A stretch of DNA of 64,000 nucleotides from an uncultured Porphyromonadaceae bacterium (GCA_947073495.1 CAMTMX010000001.1:38812-102811); one strand, 5' to 3'. Counted from the stretch's first letter, positions 51,532-60,405 are shown. Numbers and translations: made by a program. The notes: generated from the sequence alone by a model not told the origin.

Positions 51532-53310
51532 ATGAACTCCAAAATATTATCAATAGCGGCTGTGGGTCTCCTCTCCCTGGGGGCGGCTTCCTGCAGCGAT
51601 TATCTCGACAAGGAGGTCGACCTAACCCTTCAGGCAGAGAATGTCTTTTCAGACTATGACCGTACGCGAGGCTATCTCGCCCAGCTCTACGATTATCTTC
51701 CCGATGCTTTTCAAGGTTATAACGATACTCAATATCGACTCTCACAAGATTGCATGACCGATAATGCAGTAGATTACTGGGGTGTGGCAAGATACCATTC
51801 CGTCATGGCTGATGCCTATGACGCCACCAACCATTGGTTTGCCGATTTTTATTGGTCAAGAGATTACTCCGGTATCCGTGGAGTCAACCAGTATCTCCTC
51901 AATGCACGTCCGGATGTTGTTGGAAATGCAGAAAAAACGGGCGATGACAGCCGCCTTTACGACCGATGGGATGCCGAAGCGAGAATATTGCGTGCCATTC
52001 TTCATTTTGACCTGCTATGCTGGTATGGCGATATCCCCATTGTGGCGGATGATGAAAACGGCACTCCGATAATCCTTGCGCCGTCTACCCCTCTACCCAA
52101 ACGCACGGCTGCTGCCGATGTCCTTAAATGGATTGCGGATGAATGTGACAAATATAAGGACAATCTCCCCTTCCGCTACAGTGATGAAACAGAGAACTGG
52201 GGCAGAATAAACGGTGCAGCCGCATACGCACTCAAAACACGCGCGCTTCTTTTCCGCGCATCTCCCCTCTTCAACCCCGGGAACGACGTTTCACGCTGGA
52301 CGGAAGCCGCAAATGCCGCAAAGGATTTCATAGCCAAGAACAGGATGCAAAGCAATCCCTATAGGCTTTATACAACCGACAGTAATGATCCCTCGCAGAA
52401 CTATTATCAGTGTTTTATTTCAAACCCTGTGCTCAACAACGAGTATATTCTGAGCCGTTCTGTCTGGACCACTCTTCAGATAGAGTTTTTCAATGCCCCC
52501 TGCGGCTTCACCGGCTCTATCAGCGCGACAGGTTATCTCAACCCGACACAGAATCTTGTGGATGCATACGAGACAATCAATGGTCTTCCGATTGATCAAG
52601 ATCCGTCGTATGATGCCCAAAATCCATATGTAAACCGTGACCCGCGTCTTGAGCAGACCATTCTCCACCATGGTTCCATATGGGGCGACGGCGATGAGGC
52701 GCGTCCGATAGACGTAAACAACGACGACACCCGTACCGGAGCGGATTATGCACGTGGCAACGGAGGAACCGCCACCGGTTATTATTCTAAAAAGTATCTT
52801 CACAACATCCGCTGGGACGGCACTGTGGGCAATCAGCGCCATGCGTGTCCGATTTTCCGCTACGCCGAGATACTCCTTGCCGCTGCGGAAGCGCTCAATG
52901 AGTCGGGACAGACCGGAGAGGCATACGACTATGTCAATCAGGTGCGTGCACGTGTAGGTATGCCTGCTTATTCAGGAATGAGCCAGGAGCAGTTGCGTGA
53001 GCGCATACAGAATGAAATTAGAATTGAATTCTGTTTTGAAGACCACAGGTATTTCGACATGCGTCGTTGGAAATTGTTTGAAAAGAATGGCGGCAGTGCG
53101 TCTGCCGAGGCGTCTCTTCCTCGCTATCGCCAGGTGTTCACACTTTACGGTGTTGCTGTAAGGGAAGGCTCTTCCCAGACTTTCAACTATGGTCTGAGCG
53201 ATATTGATTCTCACTATTCGTTTACAGCCCCGAAGAATTATTTCTTCCCGATTCCTTATGATGAGCTTCAAAAGACGGGATATCCTCAGACGCCCGGCTG
53301 GGAGCTTTAA
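51532..53310 (+). CDS. SusD/RagB-family glycan-binding lipoprotein
   Basis: A 592-residue SusD-like lipoprotein (lipobox to Cys21, AASC). CSDYLDKEVDLTLQAENVF is the family N-terminus, followed by AEARILRAILHFDLLCWYGDIPIV, then FRYAEILLAAAEALNESGQ, VRARVGM and RIEFCFEDHRYFDMRRWK. It pairs with the SusC encoded 84 bases upstream. It differs clearly in sequence from the SusD at 46387, so the two pairs probably bind different parts or sizes of the same glycan. Confidence 0.93.
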   Translation: MNSKILSIAAVGLLSLGAASCSDYLDKEVDLTLQAENVFSDYDRTRGYLAQLYDYLPDAFQGYNDTQYRLSQDCMTDNAVDYWGVARYHSVMADAYDATNHWFADFYWSRDYSGIRGVNQYLLNARPDVVGNAEKTGDDSRLYDRWDAEARILRAILHFDLLCWYGDIPIVADDENGTPIILAPSTPLPKRTAAADVLKWIADECDKYKDNLPFRYSDETENWGRINGAAAYALKTRALLFRASPLFNPGNDVSRWTEAANAAKDFIAKNRMQSNPYRLYTTDSNDPSQNYYQCFISNPVLNNEYILSRSVWTTLQIEFFNAPCGFTGSISATGYLNPTQNLVDAYETINGLPIDQDPSYDAQNPYVNRDPRLEQTILHHGSIWGDGDEARPIDVNNDDTRTGADYARGNGGTATGYYSKKYLHNIRWDGTVGNQRHACPIFRYAEILLAAAEALNESGQTGEAYDYVNQVRARVGMPAYSGMSQEQLRERIQNEIRIEFCFEDHRYFDMRRWKLFEKNGGSASAEASLPRYRQVFTLYGVAVREGSSQTFNYGLSDIDSHYSFTAPKNYFFPIPYDELQKTGYPQTPGWEL

Positions 53311-53346
53311 TTCAATTATTAATTGATAATTAGTAATTTGATATTT

Positions 53347-55251
53347 ATGAAATTAACTAAATATTTATCTATCGCGTTTGCTGCAGGTCTCCTTTTTATG
53401 GGGGCTTGTAGCGATGACGATAATGTGAATTATCCCGAAGGTCAAGGGATAGTACTGGAGACTCCTCATGCAGTTGACTGTGGCGGCAGCTATGCCTCGT
53501 TTGCGACTATCTTCCACATGAAAAACGACGCCCACTACACAAAGGCAGGTTATGTGATCTCGGAAACTCCGAACCCTACAATATATGGCAGCGTGTATGA
53601 TGCCACAATAAGCGGAGACACGATCAAGGCAACTATCGTTGACCTCGCGCCGGGCCGCGAATATCATGTGAGGGCGTTTGTCAATGAATATAAAGGTGAC
53701 GTGATTTATTCTTCCGATTTCGTTTTTAAAACAGGGGAAGGCTCTCTCCAGGAGCAACTCGATCATTATCGCGGACCATCCTATCCTGATTATTATGTGG
53801 ATATTGCAGGGTGGGGAAACCGCAGCCAATGGAACCTTGCCAATGTGCACGACCCCTCGGTTGTGAAAGCGGCAGACGGTTACTATTATATGTATCAGAC
53901 TGATGCTTCATACGGTAACGCCCATGTGGAAGGGGGACATTTCCATGGCCGCCGCTCAATAGACCTTGTAAATTGGGAGTATCTCGGCGGCACGATGCAG
54001 GCTCTCCCTGAATGGGTTGTGCCTAAGCTCAACGAAATCCGCGAAGGTATGGGACTCGCAGCCGTTACTCCCGATGTGAACGCTTTCGGATACTGGGCTC
54101 CGAGTGTGGTTAAGGTCAACGACAACCTCTATCGCATGTATTATTCCATTGTTGTGCCCGGTCTTATAGACGGAGATAATTCATGGGGTGAGCGTGCTTT
54201 CATCGGCATGATGGAAAACTCTGATCCCGCCAATAATGAAGGTTGGGAAGACAAGGGTTATGTGATCACAAATGCATCTGACAAGGGTCTTGACTTCAAT
54301 GTGGCACCCAACGACTGGGGTAACTGCTACTATAAGTATAATGCAATCGACCCGTCGGTCATCATCACTGAAAACGGTGAGCACTGGATGATCTATGGCT
54401 CCTGGAACAGCGGTATCGCAGCAGTGAAGTTGAATCCCGAGACCGGCAAGGTGGCGGCAGAACTGGGCAATCCCTGGGGCACTGACGCGGAAATAGCTCC
54501 TTATGGCAAATTGATCGCCACCCGTCAGATGGGCAACCGCTGGCAGGCTTCAGAGGGTCCGGAGGTGATTTATCGTGACGGTTATTATTATCTCTTCCTT
54601 GCATATGACGCTCTCGAGGTTGCCTACAATACCAGAGTGGCGCGCAGCCGTAACATTGAAGGCCCGTATGTGGATATCAACGGCACAAACATCACCGACA
54701 ATGGCGGGGACGCGCTTCCGGTTGTGACGCATCCGTATATGTTTGCCAATTCGCAGGGATGGGTAGGTTTCTCCCATTGCACAGTGTTTAATGACGGGGA
54801 TGGAAACTGGTTTTATGCATCGCAGGCACGTTTCCCCTCCGGTGTCAACGGTAATGACGCGAGCAATGCCCTTATGATGGGTCATGTGCGTTCCATCGTA
54901 TGGACTAAAGACGGCTGGCCTCTTGTAATGCCCGAGCGCTACGGCGCTGTTCCGCAGCTCCCGATAACAGAGGAAGAGCTTGTTGGCAGTTGGGAAATTA
55001 TAGATATGGCATATTCCTATGCACAGATGAAGGAATCGTCCAATAGCGTGCTTACAGCCGATCATTTGGTAAGCGGCGGAGTATGGGACGGAGAAGCGTG
55101 GAATTACGATGCACAGAGCCAGATTTTAAAAGTTGGAGACGTTGAGCTTTATCTCAAGCGTGAATGCGACTGGGAGAATTCCGAACGCCGTGCCACAATC
55201 GTTTGCGCCGGCATTTCCAACACTACCTGGTGGGGTAAAAAATCGATATAA
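53347..55251 (+). CDS. GH43 lipoprotein with N-terminal FN3-like and C-terminal lipocalin-like modules
   Basis: A 634-residue lipoprotein (lipobox to Cys21, MGAC). Residues ~30-135 form an FN3-like domain (LAPGREYHVRAFVNEYKGD). The GH43 propeller follows with NVHDPSVVKAADGYYYMYQTDAS (base Asp), NAIDPSVIITENGEHW and SEGPEVIYRDGYYY (acid Glu). From about residue 540 the module beginning LVGSWEIIDM and ending NTTWWGKK mirrors that of the GH43 at 35155-36678. Likely a surface endo-acting arabinanase-type enzyme that cuts polymer for the SusCD complexes. The ATG at 53347 is used; an in-frame TTG at 53323 adds eight unconserved residues. It is the last gene of the operon. Confidence 0.85.
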   Translation: MKLTKYLSIAFAAGLLFMGACSDDDNVNYPEGQGIVLETPHAVDCGGSYASFATIFHMKNDAHYTKAGYVISETPNPTIYGSVYDATISGDTIKATIVDLAPGREYHVRAFVNEYKGDVIYSSDFVFKTGEGSLQEQLDHYRGPSYPDYYVDIAGWGNRSQWNLANVHDPSVVKAADGYYYMYQTDASYGNAHVEGGHFHGRRSIDLVNWEYLGGTMQALPEWVVPKLNEIREGMGLAAVTPDVNAFGYWAPSVVKVNDNLYRMYYSIVVPGLIDGDNSWGERAFIGMMENSDPANNEGWEDKGYVITNASDKGLDFNVAPNDWGNCYYKYNAIDPSVIITENGEHWMIYGSWNSGIAAVKLNPETGKVAAELGNPWGTDAEIAPYGKLIATRQMGNRWQASEGPEVIYRDGYYYLFLAYDALEVAYNTRVARSRNIEGPYVDINGTNITDNGGDALPVVTHPYMFANSQGWVGFSHCTVFNDGDGNWFYASQARFPSGVNGNDASNALMMGHVRSIVWTKDGWPLVMPERYGAVPQLPITEEELVGSWEIIDMAYSYAQMKESSNSVLTADHLVSGGVWDGEAWNYDAQSQILKVGDVELYLKRECDWENSERRATIVCAGISNTTWWGKKSI

Positions 55252-55296
55252 TTCAGTGTAAACAGTTACTTAAGGTAAAAAGATTAGTTATAAAAA

Positions 55297-55339
55297 TATA
55301 ACCGGCAGAGTGATATTTATCTGCCGGTTATATTTTTTT
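55297..55339. terminator. Bidirectional intrinsic terminator
   Basis: A perfect 13-base stem (TATAACCGGCAGA at 55297-55309 and its complement at 55320-55332) with a ten-base loop. It is followed by seven T on the plus strand. It ends the SusCD operon and lies between convergent GH43 genes. Confidence 0.85.
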
Positions 55340-56420
55340 ATTTCCAATGATTTTCAAGGGCTTCTTTTTCTGAAGCAGTAATTTGTATTATGGCTCCATG
55401 CTTGGGGGAAGTGAAGTTTGTGGTCTTCATGGGCCCCTCGTTGAAATGTCCGAGATTTTTGAAAGTCTTGAAGTCTGAGGTCTCTGCAAACCCGAAGTTA
55501 TGGGGATTGATGCTGTAGACGTCATACATCACTACATATTTGTCTTCCCCGATACGTTTCCAGACATTAGGTGCCTCACAAGCCCCCGGTTCGAAATCGA
55601 TGAAATCGGGAGCATATTCCCATCCCGAATTGATATTGTCGGAGAAAGCCATCTTTATTCCGGGAGTGCCGTCGTGAGCCACGTATGTGAGGCACCATCT
55701 TCCATCGTTCGTGCGGGATATATCCGCATCAAGAACAGCTTTGCTTGCATCCGGATATTGATAAAGGATCTTGGGTTCCGTCACGAGTTTTGTGAAATCG
55801 TCGTCCGTATAGGCATAATAAAGATTTGACGGTTGCACTCCATTCCTCATGGTGAAATATATCATCATCTTTTTCTCCACAGGATCATAGGTTGTCTCAG
55901 GTGCCCATGCACACCCGATGTTGCCGAATTTTTCAGGAAAAAGTTTGTCGATGCGGAGGTTAGAGCGTTTCCAGTTGATAAGGTCAGACGATTTCATCAA
56001 CACCAGCCCGCGGTTGTTTCCCCATCCATAGTCTTCTCCGGGGCGTTCCCATTCGGAGTCGCGCAGACCTTCCCGCTGTGCGTAAATGTGGAGGTCTGTC
56101 ATTGCGAGATAGAATGCGCCGTCGGGACCTCGCGAGATGTGTGGGTCCCGTATCCCTTTCTGTTCAGCAATTGAGTCGCCGGCAATCACCGGTTTGCCAT
56201 CGTTTACAGCGGTGAAAGTGTATCCGTCGGGACTTGTAGCCATGAAGAGGTCATGAGTCTCGTCTGTGAAAAACACCATCAGGTATGCCGACATATCTTT
56301 ATCGGCACAATTCCCGCAACATTGCTTAGTTTCCGCAGGAGGCGGAACAGGCGGTAAGGATGCCGCCATTGCCGGCAAAGAGGCACAACCTAAAATAGAC
56401 AATAAAATCGATTTATACAT
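55338..56420 (-). CDS. Secreted glycoside hydrolase family 43
   Basis: A 360-residue enzyme with signal peptide (to about AMAAS), a proline-rich linker and a CCGNC cluster before the catalytic domain. The propeller shows KGIRDPHISRGPDGAFYLAMTD (base Asp), AWAPETTYDPVEKK, VLDADISRTNDGRWC and CEAPNVWKRIGEDKY (acid Glu). It is shorter than the other two GH43 proteins, lacks their C-terminal module, and belongs to a different subfamily, likely an exo-acting arabinofuranosidase or xylosidase. It has its own promoter with a palindromic operator rather than the TCCACC pair, so it may answer to another regulator. Confidence 0.82.
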   Translation of the reverse strand: MYKSILLSILGCASLPAMAASLPPVPPPAETKQCCGNCADKDMSAYLMVFFTDETHDLFMATSPDGYTFTAVNDGKPVIAGDSIAEQKGIRDPHISRGPDGAFYLAMTDLHIYAQREGLRDSEWERPGEDYGWGNNRGLVLMKSSDLINWKRSNLRIDKLFPEKFGNIGCAWAPETTYDPVEKKMMIYFTMRNGVQPSNLYYAYTDDDFTKLVTEPKILYQYPDASKAVLDADISRTNDGRWCLTYVAHDGTPGIKMAFSDNINSGWEYAPDFIDFEPGACEAPNVWKRIGEDKYVVMYDVYSINPHNFGFAETSDFKTFKNLGHFNEGPMKTTNFTSPKHGAIIQITASEKEALENHWK

Positions 56421-56486
56421 TTTGTAGATTTATTAGTTGGAAATAATTGGTATGGAATGTATATAAGTTGTCTGCCAACCCATATG

Positions 56487-56526
56487 CAAAAATACAAAAT
56501 CAAACCGACACTTGTGTGTCAGTTTG
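56487..56526 (-). promoter_or_regulatory. -7 box and palindromic operator of the GH43 gene
   Basis: The -7 box TATTTTTG is at 56494-56487 on the minus strand. Just upstream lies an inverted repeat with 11-base arms, CAAACCGACAC (56501-56511) and GTGTCAGTTTG (56516-56526), four bases apart with one mismatch. It covers the -33 region and is not within the GH43 transcript, so it is more likely a protein-binding site than an RNA hairpin. Confidence 0.6.
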
Positions 56527-56963
56527 TATCATATACGTCTAATAACACTTCTTATACACAAATATCCACCAAAAAAGTCTTGAAACCATGATTTTGGAAA
56601 GACATAACCTTATGCCTGCCTTGTCTCAATTTATAGACATATTCAGTAAAATTTTGGAACGCTCTCATAAGAGCGACAAGTTATGTCGTTTGCGGATTGT
56701 AATTTTGTGCAAACTTGAAAAAGCCTGTGAAATAGAGAATCATGAAAGAAACTGTTTGACAGTCTGTTGTCTTGTAATTTAGGTCTTTGTTGGCATCTTT
56801 AAGATATTTATTCAGTCATTAAGGAACTCCATGACTCCATTATAATATCAAAAAACTACCTGACAAATACTCTCAATTCCTTCGACAAATAAATTTATAC
56901 AGTTTCCAAGAGACTTCAATTATTCACAATCGGCTTAAATACTTATCTTAAAATCATTAAAAT
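56527..56963. other. 437-bp intergenic region upstream of the LRR gene
   Basis: No confident gene. Two small hairpins stand side by side: CGCTCT/AGAGCG at 56660-56675 and CGACA/TGTCG at 56674-56688. A 64-codon open frame at 56588-56782 overlaps both and resembles nothing recognised. The last 150 bases are AT-rich and probably carry the promoter of the next gene. Confidence 0.5.
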
Positions 56964-58688
56964 ATGACTGCTAAACAATCACCGTCAGCTAAAGGAATGA
57001 ATTTATTTCTTCGTGTCTTTTGGGAAAAGTATGGAATGATGAAGTCAATTATGATATTGTCTTCAGTAATGTTCTCGGTTTCTGCACACGCATATAGATA
57101 TGATTTTGAGTATGACGGTATGTATTTTTTACTATTATCGCTTGAGAAGCAGGAGTGTGTACTTACCGGATTTAATTCTGTTTCCAGAGATACAGTTGTT
57201 ATTCCGGAAATAATAAATTATTTGGGAAGAGAGATAAAAGTGGTTGATATTTTCGATGGTTGGGAACTTGAAAAGGTATATGATACAATTAAATACCTAT
57301 CTATTCCCGGTTCTATAAATTTGTTGAATTCTAATATTTTTGCAGATCTTCCTGAATTAAGAACGCTTGTTATCGAGGGAGCTGGAAGAGAGTTGCGTTT
57401 TTATGGTGATTGCCAATATCCCAAATTGGAGTATTTAAAGCTTGGAAGAGATGTAGAACCTCCCATATTTAAGGAACATCCTATGCTAAAGAAAGTGGAA
57501 ATATGTGATTCTTTAGAATATTTGCAAGAACATTATTTTGAAGGGTGTACAAATCTGGAAAGTGTGGATCTCGGTGACCATTTGAAATATGTAGGGGCTG
57601 ATGCATTTTCATACACCAAGATCGACAGCCTCGAGGTGCCTCCAAATGTGGAGAGAATTGTTGGAGGTGCCTTTGAAAACACTCCTCTTAAATACGTACA
57701 TATTCAAAAAAGTCAGGACGGATTGTCAGAACCATTCGTAATGGAGCGGGCATTCGGACAAATGTTGGAAAAGATAGTGATTGAACGACCGATCACTACA
57801 ATTGATTATAATGTCGAAGTGTTATCCCCCTTGAGATCGGATCAATTGAAAGATATTGAGCTGATTAATATAGGCAAAATCCCCAAAATGCTGTTTAATG
57901 GTTGCAAAGGGATAAAAACCATTAAAATCAGTGGGGAGATAAGTGAGATTGGGAGTTGCGCGTTTAAGCAATGTGAGGAGTTGGAAAGTTTTCAAAATAT
58001 TGAAGGTTTGGAGCCGTATAATTTTGACAATATCGCTTACATTGGTTCGAATGCATTTGGAGGTTGTAAAAATATGACTCATCTTATAATGCCTGAAAGT
58101 TTGACCACTATTGAACGTGGAGTATATTCTGGTTGTACATTCCCGGAAATCCTTGTAATCCCGGATGCGGTTAAGGCGATTGAGGAGGAAGCGTTTAGGG
58201 GATGTGAGAATGTCAAATTGTTGAAAATAGGGAAAAATTGCAAGAGAATCGGGAAGATGGCGTTTTATAAAGATGGAATTATTCCTGAATCAAATGGAAT
58301 TATTCCTGAAATAATGTGTGAGTCGGTGGTGCCTCCGGGCATTTTAGACTACACATTCTCCGGTGCGACTTTTATGCATGCCGTGCTGTATGTGCCGGAA
58401 GAATCGTTGGAGGCATATTCTTCTGCTGCAGGGTGGAAACAATTCTGGAATATTAAGACTCTTGATCAGGCAGGTATTGATGAAGTTCATGTAGGAAATA
58501 AATATTCCATACAGGTGCAAGGTGGAGAACTTGTCATTCAAGGGGCTGAAAACTCATCAGTAAGAGTGTTCACGCCGTCGGGAAAGATTGTTTACAATGT
58601 CTCCTGTTATAAGGGAGACCCGATCAGACTCGGCTCAGGTATATATATTATAAATATCAACGGAACATCTCACAAGATTTCATTATAA
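56964..58688 (+). CDS. BspA-like leucine-rich-repeat surface protein
   Basis: A 574-residue protein. A hydrophobic leader (MKSIMILSSVMFSVSAHA) follows an N-terminal extension. A second ATG pair at 57036/57039 would remove that extension and is a good alternative start. The body carries BspA/LRR_5 repeats of about 23 residues (FEGCTNLESVDLGDHLKYVGADAF, FGGCKNMTHLIMPESLTTIERG, FRGCENVKLLKIGKNCKRIGKMAF). The last ~75 residues (VHVGNKYSIQVQGGELVIQG, RVFTPSGKIVYN, LGSGIYIININGTSHKISL) look like a Por/T9SS C-terminal sorting domain. Likely surface-exposed and adhesive. An imperfect 18-base duplication near 58270-58310 gives GIIPESN-GIIPE. Confidence 0.78.
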   Translation: MTAKQSPSAKGMNLFLRVFWEKYGMMKSIMILSSVMFSVSAHAYRYDFEYDGMYFLLLSLEKQECVLTGFNSVSRDTVVIPEIINYLGREIKVVDIFDGWELEKVYDTIKYLSIPGSINLLNSNIFADLPELRTLVIEGAGRELRFYGDCQYPKLEYLKLGRDVEPPIFKEHPMLKKVEICDSLEYLQEHYFEGCTNLESVDLGDHLKYVGADAFSYTKIDSLEVPPNVERIVGGAFENTPLKYVHIQKSQDGLSEPFVMERAFGQMLEKIVIERPITTIDYNVEVLSPLRSDQLKDIELINIGKIPKMLFNGCKGIKTIKISGEISEIGSCAFKQCEELESFQNIEGLEPYNFDNIAYIGSNAFGGCKNMTHLIMPESLTTIERGVYSGCTFPEILVIPDAVKAIEEEAFRGCENVKLLKIGKNCKRIGKMAFYKDGIIPESNGIIPEIMCESVVPPGILDYTFSGATFMHAVLYVPEESLEAYSSAAGWKQFWNIKTLDQAGIDEVHVGNKYSIQVQGGELVIQGAENSSVRVFTPSGKIVYNVSCYKGDPIRLGSGIYIININGTSHKISL

Positions 58689-58715
58689 CTAATCAGGGGT
58701 AGCCGCCCCATAAAT

Positions 58716-58740
58716 ATGGATGATAAAATACTAAAGAAAT
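58716..58740 (+). repeat. Diverged tandem duplicate of the start of the next gene
   Basis: These 25 bases match 58741-58765 at 20 positions and begin with their own ATG. Because 25 is not a multiple of three, this ATG opens an 11-codon frame (MDDKILKKYGR) that stops inside the real gene. It may be a relic of slippage or a leader peptide. Confidence 0.5.
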
Positions 58741-59298
58741 ATGGACGATAAAGTATTAAAGGAAATCGAATCTTTCAAGTTGTTTAATCCCGCTAAGGAT
58801 TCTATGAGAGATCTACCGGATGGGCCGGGAAATTATATAATCCTGTTAGTCCCCGGCTCTATACTCCCTACAAAAATTCAAGGTGTTGAGCCTGAAAATA
58901 TTAGCCGGATTGAATATATGGGGATAACTTATGATGTCATATATACAGGCATCAGCAGTAAGAGTCTGAGAGAACGAGATTATCATCAACATTTTAAAGG
59001 GAACAACGCCGGAAGATCCACGTTGAGAAAATCTCTTGGCAGCCTCATGGGGTTGCAAAAGATTCCCCGTGATGTAAACAACCCTGATAATGGAAAGACC
59101 AAGTTTAGAGACGATGATGAGTCGGAACTTTCGGCATGGATGTGCGCCAATTTATTATTATTGTATAAACCGTCGCTCAAGGCAGCTGAGAAAGAAAAAG
59201 TATTGATCAATAGCCTTAATCCTCCACTAAATATTCAGGGCAACAATAATCTGGAGAACAGAAAATTCCGTGACATGCTTAAAAAACTGAGGAAATGA
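58741..59298 (+). CDS. GIY-YIG-type nuclease domain protein
   Basis: A 185-residue protein with the layout of a stand-alone GIY-YIG endonuclease. PGNYIILL (residues 29-36) replaces GIY, and VIYTGISSKSLRERDYHQHF (66-85) carries the YxG motif, the catalytic Arg77 region and a conserved His. GRSTLRKSLGSLMG and the C-terminal EKEKVLINSLNPPLNIQGN supply the Glu and Asn of the fold. The Ile of GIY is changed to Asn, so activity is likely but not certain. It overlaps the following WYL gene by ATGA, so they are co-translated. Stand-alone members of this group occur in defence and repair settings; the target here is unknown. Confidence 0.7.
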   Translation: MDDKVLKEIESFKLFNPAKDSMRDLPDGPGNYIILLVPGSILPTKIQGVEPENISRIEYMGITYDVIYTGISSKSLRERDYHQHFKGNNAGRSTLRKSLGSLMGLQKIPRDVNNPDNGKTKFRDDDESELSAWMCANLLLLYKPSLKAAEKEKVLINSLNPPLNIQGNNNLENRKFRDMLKKLRK

Positions 59299-60212
59299 GA
59301 TCTCCGGTCGAATCACTCATACGCCAGATGCTCGTTGTAGGAAAGCTGCAACGGGCATCCATGGCTATAGATTCAGATAGTTTGTTGGATTATCTGGAGA
59401 ATGAATGCAGATATCACGACTGCCATTATCCTATGTCGAGGGAGGCTCGGATGAGAATGCTGCAAAGAGACATTCAAGACATTGCAAGGCTATTCCGTAT
59501 CTACATAGAGTGGACCGCCAAAGGATATGAGATAGTTGACAGAGACAACAATCATGTAGTGGATTATGAAAGGTTTTTTGCAGATTTTGAACTTCTGACG
59601 GCTCTTTCTCCGGAAACTGAGATTAGCAAGTATGTATTGCCGGAACGGAGTCACTTTGTAGGAAGCCGACACCTCTCCCCTCTCCTGATCGCCATCAAGA
59701 AGAACCTTGAAGTAGAGTTTGATTATACCAATTATCGTAAAGACAAGACTTTAAGGCATCATATTGTCAATCCTTATTTTTTGAAGGAAGATCAACGCAG
59801 ATGGTATCTTGTTGGGGTAAAGGAAAATAAACCTATGATTTTTGCGCTTGACAGGATATCATCGCTCGATATAACAGGAGAATCTTTCGAGAGAGACACA
59901 ACGTTCTCTCTCAGGGACTATTTTCGCGATAGTTTTGGAATTTGGGTGAGTGAGGAAATACCGGTGGAAGAGGTGGAATTGTCTTATTCCGCGCTGGATG
60001 GATCGTTTTTGAAGACAGTACCGCTCCATCCTTCTCAAACAGTTGTGGCGGATAATGAAAAAGAGTTCAGAATAATTGTCAGGCTGAGGGTTACAAATGA
60101 TTTTATCATGGCGCTTCTTTCACGGAGCGGCTCATTGTCTGTGGTTCGTCCGTTGTGGCTCAGGGAAAAGATAAGGAGGATATGTGAAGAGGCGGCGTTG
60201 AGAAACTCTTAA
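59295..60212 (+). CDS. WYL-domain transcriptional regulator
   Basis: A 305-residue protein. Residues ~1-90 form a winged-helix region (MSREARMRMLQRDIQDIARLF, then GYEIVDRDN). Residues ~125-200 hold the WYL domain, with W170-Y171-L172 in RRWYLVGVKENKPMIFALDRI. A C-terminal WCX-like extension follows (VELSYSALDGSFLKTVPLHPSQ, VRPLWLREKIRRI). Such proteins sense nucleic acid or nucleotide ligands and control DNA-damage or phage-defence genes. It is translationally coupled to the GIY-YIG gene, suggesting it controls that nuclease. The operon ends in a probable terminator at 60369-60405. Confidence 0.85.
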   Translation: MRSPVESLIRQMLVVGKLQRASMAIDSDSLLDYLENECRYHDCHYPMSREARMRMLQRDIQDIARLFRIYIEWTAKGYEIVDRDNNHVVDYERFFADFELLTALSPETEISKYVLPERSHFVGSRHLSPLLIAIKKNLEVEFDYTNYRKDKTLRHHIVNPYFLKEDQRRWYLVGVKENKPMIFALDRISSLDITGESFERDTTFSLRDYFRDSFGIWVSEEIPVEEVELSYSALDGSFLKTVPLHPSQTVVADNEKEFRIIVRLRVTNDFIMALLSRSGSLSVVRPLWLREKIRRICEEAALRNS

Positions 60213-60368
60213 AAAGGAGTGAATTAAAAAACTCCCCTTCTTATCTGTAAATTGGGTAAAAACTTAGGTAAAAATGGTAATATATTGACGGGGGGTGATA
60301 TAATTTCTGATATAGATTGTGCGTTAAGTATTTAACCGAAGTCTTCAATCCTATGAGGATAGGCGGTG

Positions 60369-60405
60369 AGCAGATTTAGGCTTAAACTGCTTTATTATTA
60401 ATCTT
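60369..60405 (+). terminator. Probable intrinsic terminator of the nuclease-WYL operon
   Basis: AGCAG plus TTTA pairs with TAAA plus CTGCT around a GGCT loop, with one bulged A, followed by a T-rich stretch (TTATTATTAATCTTT). It lies about 155 bases after the WYL stop. Confidence 0.45.

Noticed and set aside
56588-56782. 64-codon open frame upstream of the LRR gene
   Set aside because: No recognisable family or signal peptide, and it spans two hairpins, so coding status cannot be supported.
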